Source: an uncultured bacterium (GTDB lineage: Bacteria > Krumholzibacteriota > Krumholzibacteriia > LZORAL124-64-63). Taken from it: 54,723 bases of DNA. A model generated the notes under the pieces. The model saw only the letters and a list, made by a program, of their open reading frames with translations. It had not been told where the DNA came from and searched no databases. Positions 1 through 8,175 of this stretch are shown here, piece by piece. The position numbers were made by a program, and so were the translations under genes. How positions within the stretch are numbered: the first letter of the stretch is position 1; each line of letters starts with the position of its first letter. The DNA is taken from NCBI GenBank assembly GCA_937864225.1, contig CALMJK010000007.1:1-54723 (forward strand), read 5' to 3'.

Positions 1-214
1 GCAGGGACAAATCAGGCACCGGCGCCTGCTTGTGCTGCGGCGTCCCTTCTCCATAAAGATTGTTCTCGCAAAAGAACACGATGGGCAGCTTCCACAAACC
101 AGCGAGGTTGGCAGCCTCGTGGAACGCACCCTCATTCACGGCGCCATCCCCGAAGAAGGCAAGCGCCACACGCGGCTCGCGGCGCTGCTGGAGAACCCGC
201 TCACGCGCGGGCGC
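1..214 (-). pseudogene. Fragment of pyruvate/acetoin dehydrogenase E1 alpha subunit (thiamine-diphosphate dependent)
   Basis: Read on the minus strand, this stretch translates without stops to a typical E1-alpha core: [19 protein letters not shown], then a segment ending [10 protein letters not shown]. The G-D-G...N motif is the thiamine diphosphate/Mg binding signature, and the C-E-N-N strand follows it in this family. Only about 70 residues of a roughly 330-residue protein are present. The reading runs off the window edge at its C-terminal side. At its N-terminal side the similarity fades near 200-215, where a mannosidase-like reading on the other strand begins. The downstream part could continue outside the window, but the upstream part is missing. 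Seen: the motifs. Inferred: a truncated gene or a joining artefact. Confidence 0.75.
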
Positions 215-218
215 GCCG

Positions 219-402
219 TATCCGGCCCGGGCCTTGCGTGAGGCATGGAAGGTCCTGCTGTTTGCGCAGTTCCACGACACGATCTGCGGCACGTGCGTGG
301 CCAGCGTCTACGAACGAATCCGCGGCGAGTTCGCGAGCGCGGACGCGTCCCTGCAGCGGGTGCTGGACCGCGCCAGCCAACCATCACTGAGGAGCAACGG
401 CC
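219..402 (+). pseudogene. Fragment of GH38 alpha-mannosidase
   Basis: In the plus-strand frame with codons starting at 222, the peptide [19 protein letters not shown] appears. It matches the W-K-L-L-L-x-N-Q-F-H-D-x-x-x-G-(S/T) block of family 38 alpha-mannosidases, which hydrolyse alpha-mannosides. About 55-60 residues follow in helical family style (V-Y-E-R-I-R-G-E-F), and then similarity ends. The frame runs on to a stop at 525-527 with no recognisable continuation. The family is usually 800-1000 residues long, so this is a small internal piece with neither catalytic aspartate region nor C-terminal beta domains. It has no start codon of its own next to a ribosome-binding site. Confidence 0.65.
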
Positions 403-514
403 AGCAGGTCGCGTTCCGCGGGTGGGCCAGCAGCGGCCGCGGAGTCGGGGTTATGGACACCTTAGGCGGCAACCAACGGACACTAACGGAGTTCGTCGAA
501 GATGGCTCGCCCTC

Positions 515-715
515 CTATTCGCCCTGATGGTCGCGGCCGGGCTGGCCCCGAGCAGGGGGCGCGCGCGCGACCTCGTGCGCCAGGGGGGCGTGCGCGTCAA
601 CGGCGAACTCGTGCGCGACGAACTGCACAGGCTCACGCCGCTCGACCTGCGCGAGGGCGCCGTCGCCCTGCAGGTGGGCAAGAAGGGCCACCATCGGGTG
701 CGGGTGGAGGCGTAG
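515..715 (+). pseudogene. C-terminal S4 domain of tyrosyl-tRNA synthetase (fragment)
   Basis: The plus-strand frame ending at the TAG at 713-715 gives V-A-A-G-L-A-P-S-R-G-R-A-R-D-L-V-R-Q-G-G followed by V-R-V-N-G-E. This is the S4 RNA-binding signature found at the C-terminus of bacterial TyrRS, where it contacts tRNA-Tyr. The last residues (L-Q-V-G-K-K-G-H-H-R-V) match the end of the family. Nothing upstream encodes the Rossmann catalytic domain: the HIGH-like and KMSKS motifs are absent and the preceding DNA reads as other genes. It is either a genuine truncated remnant or the right-hand side of a chimeric join. A possible weak terminator follows at 742-774. Confidence 0.75.
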
Positions 716-741
716 CGCCGCGACGTCCACGTGCGCGGCCG

Positions 742-774
742 CGCCATCTCCCACCGCGCTGGCGGGCGTTTTTT
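742..774 (+). terminator. Possible weak terminator after the TyrRS fragment
   Basis: A short inverted repeat (CGCCA at 742-746 with TGGCG at 760-764) is followed by GGCG and a run of six T at 769-774. The stem is short, so the call rests mainly on the T-run and the position directly after the TyrRS stop codon. Confidence 0.4.
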
Positions 775-915
775 CTCCGGCCGTGAGCGGGCGGCTTGCC
801 CGCCGCGCCGCGTTTGCGGTAAGCTCGTTGCGAGTTCACGTGCCTGCCGGCGGCCCGGAAGCGCAGACGCTCCGGACCGGAACTCGGCGGTGTCATTTCC
901 AGAAGGGGGAGGACG

Positions 916-1104
916 ATGAGGAGACTGGCGTTGAGCAGGGAGACCCTGCGCGTTCTCGACGATCGTAGTCTGGGTCTGATCGTGGGCGGCGAGCAGGGGA
1001 TCGGCGGCGCGACCTACGGTCCCGGCAAGACCTGCATCATCCCGTCCACGGTGACGATCTACACGTGCCACACCTGCCTGTGCCCCGCGCCCAACACCAT
1101 CTAG
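916..1104 (+). CDS. Lanthipeptide-like RiPP precursor peptide (orphan)
   Basis: A 62-residue peptide preceded by a strong ribosome-binding site (GGGGGAGGA at about 904-912). The N-terminal part (M-R-R-L-A-L-S-R-E-T-L-R-V-L-D-D) and the following L-x-x-I-V-G-G resemble the leader of class I lanthipeptides and GG-type natural-product precursors of Bacteroidota-like bacteria: an L-x-x-E-T-L-R-x-L motif, then a double-glycine cleavage site near residue 25. The putative core has four Cys, seven Thr and one Ser, with K-T-C, Y-T-C-H-T-C-L-C and P-S-T-V-T, i.e. many possible dehydration and thioether positions. No lanthionine synthetase, radical SAM enzyme or peptidase lies beside it. The family resemblance is from memory; that it is modified is inference. 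Confidence 0.7.
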   Translation: MRRLALSRETLRVLDDRSLGLIVGGEQGIGGATYGPGKTCIIPSTVTIYTCHTCLCPAPNTI

Positions 1105-1125
1105 ACGGTTGGCGTCGCTTGCCAT

Positions 1126-1152
1126 GAGGGGGAGCCGAGCCGGCTCCCCCTC
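1126..1152. terminator. Hairpin between convergent genes
   Basis: A perfect 11-bp stem (1126-1136 with 1142-1152) closes a five-base loop between the orphan precursor and the convergent ompA-like gene. Both flanks lack a good T-tract, so it may act as a bidirectional stabilising or weak termination hairpin. Confidence 0.5.
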
Positions 1153-1177
1153 CTTGCGTTCGCGCGTTTTCGCCGCG

Positions 1178-2665
<1,488 letters not shown>

Positions 2666-2894
2666 GGCGCTCCTCCTCATTGAGCGAAGTTCACGGCGGG
2701 TCAACCCCCGGGCCCGCGCCGGCGCGCGGCCGGGCCGACTGGCCGCATCGTACCCCCGGATCCGGAAATCTGACAAGCGCGCAATGGCCGCATCCATAGG
2801 CGCTTGAAAAGTCGAGCCCGGCCGTCGCCAAGCGCGCCGGGACAGCGGTTGCTTGGCCGCGCGCCCGGGAGTATGGTGGCGAACAGGGGGGCGC

Positions 2895-3368
2895 ATGGAA
2901 AAGCCGGACCACCTGATCGCGGCCTTGGCCGACGAGGACCAGCGCCTGAACGAGCTGATCGCGGGCTGCCCGCCCGAGCGGCGCGAGCGCTCGGGGCCGG
3001 GGGGCATGATGGGCCCCAAGGAGACGATCGGCCACCTGGCGTTCTGGGACTCCTTCGCCGTGGCTTTCTTCACGCGCAAGCTGGAGGGCGCCGTCCAGCG
3101 CGAGAGCGGCGTCGATCTGGAGCGGCTGAACAAGCAGGAGATGAAGCAGCTGCGGCGGCGGCCCTGGGAGGACGTCCTCGCGGCATACCGTGCGGCGACC
3201 ACGGACCTCGTGCGGTTTTTGCGGGCGCACTGGCGCGAGCTCTCCGACGACGAGCGCGCCGCCTTCCTGACCCCCCTGCGGCACCGCCGGCATCACCGCT
3301 TGCTGCTGGCGCGCTCGTTGCGCGAGACCGAGGCGGCCCCGCGCGCGCGGCGCGCGCAGGAGGGCTGA
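2895..3368 (+). CDS. DinB/ClbS-like helical-bundle protein
   Basis: 157 residues. The order E-K-P-D-H-L-I-A-A-L-A-D-E-D-Q-R-L-N-E-L-I, then M-G-P-K-E-T-I-G-H-L-A-F-W-D, follows the pattern of DinB-superfamily or DUF1706 (ClbS/DfsB) four-helix bundles, where the K-E/D-x-I-x-H-L-x-x-W segment contributes a metal-site histidine. Later histidines in R-H-R-R-H-H-R could complete a site. Members include thiol-dependent transferases and self-protection proteins; the substrate here is unknown. I started at the ATG at 2895, which has a G-rich site (GGGGGG) just upstream; an upstream start at 2853 gives a poor N-terminus. It is followed at once by a strong terminator. Confidence 0.6.
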   Translation: MEKPDHLIAALADEDQRLNELIAGCPPERRERSGPGGMMGPKETIGHLAFWDSFAVAFFTRKLEGAVQRESGVDLERLNKQEMKQLRRRPWEDVLAAYRAATTDLVRFLRAHWRELSDDERAAFLTPLRHRRHHRLLLARSLRETEAAPRARRAQEG

Positions 3369-3396
3369 CCGCCGCCGCCGCCCCGCGCGACAAAAA

Positions 3397-3423
3397 CGAA
3401 GGGCGCCCCGGGGGCGCCCTTCG
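3397..3423. terminator. Strong bidirectional terminator
   Basis: A perfect 13-bp inverted repeat (3397-3409 with 3411-3423) lies between the convergent DinB-like and Ig-like lipoprotein genes. On the minus strand it is followed by five T (the A-run at 3392-3396), as expected of a Rho-independent terminator for the lipoprotein gene. It also sits just past the plus-strand stop. Confidence 0.85.
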
Positions 3424-3447
3424 CGTTGGTCTAAGGAGTCGTGCCGC

Positions 3448-5127
3448 TCATTCCCCGAACGGGTTCAGATCGAGCGGACGGCACCGAGCGTTCCACGTGT
3501 ACGCGGGCACGCCTTCTTCGTACTGCACCTCGCCGTTGAATTCCTGGACCGCGCCGACTCCGGGCGCGAACCAGAGCGTGTCTTTGCCGGAGCTCACGAG
3601 CATGGTGTCCAACCGCATGTAGTATTCGAGCACAACCTTCCAGCAGCCCTCGAACACCAGCGCCGGGCCGCCCTCGTCCGGGGCGCTCATGCCGACGTTC
3701 TCCTGGCCCGTGATGTGGCCGACGTACGCCATTTCGACGGCGTCCACGTTCGTGTCGCCGTCCCAGGCCTGGATCGTCAAGGGCAGGGGCAGGTAGTTGA
3801 CGAACGGCGTGAACATGATGTCTTCCATGGCGTCCCGGTCGTAGAATCCGCGCAGCATGAGCCACGCATCCGACACCTGGAAGTGCATGCGGTCGTCCTC
3901 GCCCACGCCCAGCGCGTCCACGTAGCGCACGCGGTCGAACCGACCGTCCTCCCAGACGTCCTCCTGGCGGATCCAGACCGTGTCCGAGTCGGCCGCCTTC
4001 TCTCCGCCCGTATACTGCTTGTCCCGCGCGTACATGATCCAGGAGTTCTCCACGACGGGCACGTGGTAGGGGTCGCCGGCCACCGTGAAGGCCGCCGAGT
4101 CGGCCACGGCGTTGCCGTTGCCGGCCATGTCCTGGAAGTCGCCCGGCTCCATGACCATGAACATGCGCACCCCGGCGGGCAGCGGCGTGCGGAAGGGGAT
4201 CGTCAGCACGGTGTTGGCGGTCGACCAGAACGGCTCGCCGGCCACCCAGAGGTAGGCCTGCGCGCACACGCGCGTGGGCGAGAACTCGTCGGTGTTGATG
4301 GGCTCGTTGAAGGTGATGACGAGTTCGCTCGTCCAGGCGGACACGTCCGTGGCGTCGCGTTCGGGCAGGCAGGTCACGATGTACGGCGCCGTCGTGTCGG
4401 CCTCGGTGCCCGTCGTGAAGCTGATCGTGGCGGGCGCGTCCAGGTACAGGAAGGGCGCCGTCGCGGTGTGCACGCCGGCGTCGATCGTCACGGTGTACTC
4501 GGTGCCCGAGAACAAGCCGTCCGGGAAGCTGACCCGGTAGGACGTGTCGTCGACCTCTTCGGTCGTGACGGTCGACGGCAAAGGATCGATCGTGAGCGCG
4601 CCTTGCAAGGACGCCAGGTCCAGCGGGTGCGAGAACATGAGCAGGAGGCTGGCGTTGGTCGGCACGTTCGTCGCGCCGGAATCCGGCTCGCTGCCGAGCA
4701 GCCTCAGCTCCGACGACCAGGTGTAGAAGACCGACGTGCGCGCGATCGTCAGGGCGTTGCCCGCCAGATCGCACAGTCCGGTTCCGATCGAGAGCGTGAT
4801 CTCGGTGCCCTCCGGCCACTCGGCGTGTTCGACGCGGAGCGAGTCGGCCGAGAGCCAGGTGAGCGCGGCGACGCCGCCGGGCTCGAGGGTGACCTGGCCG
4901 TCGGCGGTGGCCGGGTCCATGTCCTCCGAGAACACCACGAGGACCTCTTCGTCCAGGTCCACGTTCAACTCGTCGTTGTGCGGGTGCATCTCCAGCACGT
5001 ACGGCGCCACGGTGTCCGTCGGACCCGTCGTGCCCCCGCCATCATCGTCACTGCTGCACGAGGTGAGCGCGAGCGGCAGGACCAGGGCCGCGCCCAGCAC
5101 CAAAGCCAATTTCCAGCGATCCATCAT
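3448..5127 (-). CDS. Lipoprotein with bacterial Ig-like (Big_5) domains
   Basis: 559 residues. A basic start (M-M-D-R-W-K) is followed by a hydrophobic stretch and L-T-S-C-S-S-D-D-D-G, a lipobox with Cys near residue 28, so this is a lipoprotein. Three Big_5-type Ig domains follow (about 40-145, 146-245, 250-345). Each has P-x-x-x-x-x-x-V then L-x-V-x-F-S-x-x-M/L, and the F-T-T-G-T-E-A-D-T-T-A-P-Y linker joins repeats. Residues about 350-559 form a separate globular region with no family I recognise. Such proteins act as cell-surface adhesins or scaffolds. The start at 5127 follows GGGAGG; the neighbouring ATG at 5124 is equally possible. Confidence 0.8.
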   Translation of the reverse strand: MMDRWKLALVLGAALVLPLALTSCSSDDDGGGTTGPTDTVAPYVLEMHPHNDELNVDLDEEVLVVFSEDMDPATADGQVTLEPGGVAALTWLSADSLRVEHAEWPEGTEITLSIGTGLCDLAGNALTIARTSVFYTWSSELRLLGSEPDSGATNVPTNASLLLMFSHPLDLASLQGALTIDPLPSTVTTEEVDDTSYRVSFPDGLFSGTEYTVTIDAGVHTATAPFLYLDAPATISFTTGTEADTTAPYIVTCLPERDATDVSAWTSELVITFNEPINTDEFSPTRVCAQAYLWVAGEPFWSTANTVLTIPFRTPLPAGVRMFMVMEPGDFQDMAGNGNAVADSAAFTVAGDPYHVPVVENSWIMYARDKQYTGGEKAADSDTVWIRQEDVWEDGRFDRVRYVDALGVGEDDRMHFQVSDAWLMLRGFYDRDAMEDIMFTPFVNYLPLPLTIQAWDGDTNVDAVEMAYVGHITGQENVGMSAPDEGGPALVFEGCWKVVLEYYMRLDTMLVSSGKDTLWFAPGVGAVQEFNGEVQYEEGVPAYTWNARCRPLDLNPFGE

Positions 5128-5806
5128 CACGAACAGACCTCCCTGACGGACAATGCGGGCCTCGTGACTGATCCCTTCTGCCGGCCGCCATGCGGCAGAG
5201 GTGGCCCTTGTTTGGCGAGAGAAACGACCGTCCGGCACTCCCGGCGCGCAGGGGCGTCTTGAGTCCGCCGGTCCGCGGATGGCGAGCAGAGGATGCGGCG
5301 CAGGCGTGCGCGACCCGGTCGCGCGGCCCGAGTGTATACGCCAACCCGGTCCGGCTGCCAAGCGGCATCCCCGACGCGGCCGGGGTCGGCGTGGGTGGCG
5401 TGATCGGCTGACATGGTTTCCCCTCCCGGAAGACCGGGGCGGCGCCAAAGCGGCCGCAATCGCCATGGCGCCAGCCAGCGACGGCCGGAATTGCCGCTGC
5501 CGGCGCGCGCTGAATTCATGCACAAGTCGTTATTTCGTAGTAAGTTGGGACCAAACACCCCAACGCCATGCTCCACGGCGAACGTGGAAGGGGCAAAACA
5601 CATGCCATGGTCGTCGAAAAGTAAACGGGATTGCTTGACTCCTGAAAAAACGGGGCCATGTATGTGCGGGAACGGGACGCGGCCGTCGCCGTCGCCATGA
5701 CAAATCCGTGACGAAACACCGGCCGGGGCGGCGCAGGATGCCCCGGCGGCGCGTCCGGACCGGGAGGCGTCGCGCGTCCGGACGGCAAGCGGCGGAGGAG
5801 ACAAAT
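5128..5806. other. Long divergent intergenic region (lipoprotein / hemA)
   Basis: About 680 bases without a convincing gene. Open frames here lack ribosome-binding sites and have no family resemblance. The stretch 5510-5670 is clearly more AT-rich than its surroundings and is the best place for promoters. It contains TTGACT (5635-5640), although no good -10 box follows at normal spacing. Close to hemA are two copies of the ten-base sequence GCGTCCGGAC (5751-5760 and 5774-5783), described separately. Confidence 0.6.
5751..5783. repeat. Paired palindromic repeats upstream of hemA
   Basis: GCGTCCGGAC occurs at 5751-5760 and again at 5774-5783. The inner GTCCGGAC is itself a perfect palindrome. 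The two copies are 23 bases apart, near two helical turns, and end about 24 bases before the hemA start. They could be a two-site operator, or pair with each other in the mRNA as an 8-bp stem just upstream of the ribosome-binding site. Confidence 0.5.
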
Positions 5807-7195
5807 GTGGAGCGCTTCGGTCTGATCGGCACGTCCATCCATCACGGCGGGACGGCGGACTTGGGCTACTACACCATTGCCGAGGACGAGGCGCCGTCGA
5901 CCCTGCCGCGTCTGAAGGAGTGGTGCGGCTTCGCCGAGATGGTCTACCTGGCGACCTGCAACCGGGTGGAGGTCGTGTTCACCAGCCGCGGCGGCCGCTC
6001 GCCCAAGGAGCAGCTGTCGCGCTTCTTCGAATTCTTCGAGCGCGAGGCCCGCGCCCGGGGCAGGAGCGGCTCGCGCGCGACACGCCCGAGTTTCTACTTC
6101 CGCCAGGGGGAACAGGCCATCTGGCACCTGGCCGAGGTGGCCTCGAGCCTCGATTCGCTGGTGCTGGGCGAAAGCCAGATCCTGGCCCAGGTGAAAGCGG
6201 CCTATGAGCAGTGCTTCAGCCTCGGTCTGGCCCGGGCCGACCTGAGCCGACTCTTCTCCTGGACCCTGCACACGGCCAAGGAGGTCCGCACCCACACCGG
6301 CATCGCGGCGGGGCGCGTCTCGATGGTCGGCTTGGTCGAGGAACGGATTCGCGGTCATCTGGCCGGCGTGGCGGAGCCGGTCGTCGGGGTCGTCGGCACC
6401 GGTCCCATGGGCGAGAAGGTCAGCGAGGCGCTGACCGGCTGGCCCGGCTTGCGGCTATTGTGGATCAACCGGACCTGGGAGAAGGCTGCGGCGCTGGCGG
6501 AGCGTCACGGCGGCCGCGCGCTGTCGCTGAGCGATTTCCAGCTCGTCCCCCAGCCGTGCGACGTGCTCGTGACGGCCACCAGCGCGCCCGTCGCGCTGTT
6601 CGGGGCCGCCGCGCTCGCGGCGATCCGCCCGGCCCTGGGCCGCCTGCTCGTGGTCGATCTGGCCGTGCCGCCGGACACGGCGCCCGAGGCCCGCGGCGTC
6701 GAGGGGGTCGAGATCATCACCGTGGACGACCTGCGGCAGCAGACCGAGAAGAACCGCCAGGCGCGCCTGGCCGAGCGCCGCAAGGCCCTGCCGATCATCT
6801 CGTCGCATCTCAAGGAGCTGCACGCGCAGCTGGTGGGCCGCAGCGTGCTGCCCGTGCTGCTGGAGTTCCGAGACAGCTTCCTGGATCAGAACCACCAGGA
6901 CATCGAGGCGCTCTTCGCGGGCCCGCTGCGCGGGCTGGGTTCCGAGGAGCGCCGGCAGGTCGAGAAGCGCATCAACCAGATCGTCAAGCGCAACGCCCAC
7001 CTGCTCATCGCCGGGCTGAAGGAGATGGCGTCGGGCTGCAAGGCGGAGCAGGGGGCCCTGTGCTGCCTGAGCGGCATCACGAGCTTCGGCGAGGCGCTGC
7101 GCGACGAGACGGGCGGCGCTCACCCGGCCGGACTGGCGGCGGCCCCGGCCCGCGGCATGAGCCCGGCGAGCGCCGGGGACGGGCGCGCCTCATGA
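5807..7195 (+). CDS. hemA: Glutamyl-tRNA reductase
   Basis: 462 residues. It reduces glutamyl-tRNA to glutamate-1-semialdehyde with NADPH, the first committed step of C5-type tetrapyrrole synthesis. The N-terminus L-I-G-T-S-I-H-H-G-G and the catalytic block Y-L-A-T-C-N-R-V-E-V (Cys51 as the thioester nucleophile) are clear. G-E-S-Q-I-L-A-Q-V-K then starts the second part, and V-G-V-V-G-T-G-P-M-G is the NADPH Rossmann loop. The C-terminal dimerisation helices are present, with an extra Ala/Gly-rich tail of about 45 residues. I chose GTG at 5807 because GGCGGAGGAG precedes it; upstream in-frame starts encode an Arg-rich tract unlike the family. Its stop overlaps the hemC start (ATGA). First gene of the haem operon. 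Confidence 0.95.
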   Translation: MERFGLIGTSIHHGGTADLGYYTIAEDEAPSTLPRLKEWCGFAEMVYLATCNRVEVVFTSRGGRSPKEQLSRFFEFFEREARARGRSGSRATRPSFYFRQGEQAIWHLAEVASSLDSLVLGESQILAQVKAAYEQCFSLGLARADLSRLFSWTLHTAKEVRTHTGIAAGRVSMVGLVEERIRGHLAGVAEPVVGVVGTGPMGEKVSEALTGWPGLRLLWINRTWEKAAALAERHGGRALSLSDFQLVPQPCDVLVTATSAPVALFGAAALAAIRPALGRLLVVDLAVPPDTAPEARGVEGVEIITVDDLRQQTEKNRQARLAERRKALPIISSHLKELHAQLVGRSVLPVLLEFRDSFLDQNHQDIEALFAGPLRGLGSEERRQVEKRINQIVKRNAHLLIAGLKEMASGCKAEQGALCCLSGITSFGEALRDETGGAHPAGLAAAPARGMSPASAGDGRAS

Positions 7196-8097
7196 CGGTC
7201 ATCGGCAGCCGGGGCAGCGACCTGGCCCTCTGGCAGGCGCGGCACGTGCGCGACCTGCTCGCCGAATGTGCCGGCCTGGCGGCGGACATCCGCGTCATTC
7301 AGACCGCCGGCGATCGCCTCCAGGACGCCCAGCTCACGACGCTCGAGGGCAAGGGCTTCTTCACGAAGGAGATCGAGGAGGCCTTGCTCGGCGGGGAGAT
7401 CGATCTGGCGGTGCATTCGCACAAGGACCTGCCGACCCAAGCACCGCTCGGCCTGGTCGTGGCCGCCGTGCCGCAGCGCGGTCCGGTGGAGGAGTGCCTG
7501 GTGGCGCGACCGCAGGCGTGGGACGACGCGGCGCCCGGCGTGCCGCTGCGCGAGGGCGCGCTGGTGGGGACCGGTTCGCCGCGGCGCGCCAGCCAGCTGC
7601 TGGCGCTGCGGTCCGACCTGCGCACCGCGGACCTGCGCGGGAACGTGCCCACGCGCGTGGGCAAGGTCGCGCAGGGTCGCTACGACGCCATCCTGCTGGC
7701 CAGGGCGGGGCTGGTGAGGCTCGGGCTGGAGGTGGCGCCGCTGCGCCTGCATGTCTTCGACCCCGACGTCTTCGTGCCGGCGCCCGCGCAGGGGGCGCTG
7801 GCCGTGCAGTTGCGAGCGGAGGAATCCCGCCGTGCGGGCGACGAGGCGTTGGCGCAGGCCGTCGCGCGCATCCACCACCTCCCGTCCGCGCGCGCCGTGG
7901 CGGCGGAGCGGCTCCTGCTTGCCGCGCTGGAGGGAGGCTGTAATCTTCCCCTGGGCGCCCACGCGGTCGTGCTCGGCGACGGGATCCGGCTGACCGCGAC
8001 GCTCGGCCTGCCCGGCGGCGGCGTGCGGCGCTGCGTGGTCGAGGCGGACGATCCCGCCTCGGCGGCGCGCGCGGCGCGCCGCGCGTTGACGGCGTGA
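7192..8097 (+). CDS. hemC: Porphobilinogen deaminase (hydroxymethylbilane synthase)
   Basis: 301 residues. It condenses four porphobilinogen units into hydroxymethylbilane in the cytosol. Seen: the start I-G-S-R-G-S-D-L-A-L-W-Q; the F-F-T-K-E-I-E-E-A-L-L block; A-V-H-S-H-K-D-L-P-T; G-T-G-S-P-R-R; L-R-G-N-V-P-T-R; and E-G-G-C-N-L-P-L-G, in which Cys250 carries the dipyrromethane cofactor. Length is normal and there is no fusion to uroporphyrinogen III synthase. The start overlaps the hemA stop by four bases, implying translational coupling. A hairpin follows before hemB, exactly where hemD would often be found. Confidence 0.95.
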   Translation: MTVIGSRGSDLALWQARHVRDLLAECAGLAADIRVIQTAGDRLQDAQLTTLEGKGFFTKEIEEALLGGEIDLAVHSHKDLPTQAPLGLVVAAVPQRGPVEECLVARPQAWDDAAPGVPLREGALVGTGSPRRASQLLALRSDLRTADLRGNVPTRVGKVAQGRYDAILLARAGLVRLGLEVAPLRLHVFDPDVFVPAPAQGALAVQLRAEESRRAGDEALAQAVARIHHLPSARAVAAERLLLAALEGGCNLPLGAHAVVLGDGIRLTATLGLPGGGVRRCVVEADDPASAARAARRALTA

Positions 8098-8102
8098 ACG
8101 AG

Positions 8103-8127
8103 CGGCGGGCGGCCCGGGCGCCCGCCG
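8103..8127 (+). terminator. Hairpin in the hemC-hemB gap (possible attenuator)
   Basis: A perfect 9-bp GC stem (8103-8111 with 8119-8127) with a seven-base loop lies just after the hemC stop. It is followed by TGTTT rather than a long T-run, so it may lower read-through or protect the upstream mRNA rather than terminate fully. Confidence 0.5.
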
Positions 8128-8175
8128 TGTTTCCCGAACGGGCCGGCCGCGCGCGGACCGGCTGGAGGCACCGAC

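Noticed and set aside
400..520. Possible integron attC site between the gene fragments
   Set aside because: Bases near 460-485 (TTAGGCGGCAACC, CACTAACGG) recall core-site fragments, but no R'/R'' pair with correct spacing and no integrase were found.
3715..5262. 515-residue plus-strand frame
   Set aside because: Antisense to the Ig-like lipoprotein. Its composition is dominated by Val, His and Arg, as expected from reverse reading of GC-rich codons.
6211..7191. Long plus-strand frame running through hemA into hemC
   Set aside because: Only the part from 7192 is hemC. The earlier part is an out-of-frame reading of hemA, rich in Arg, Gly and Pro.
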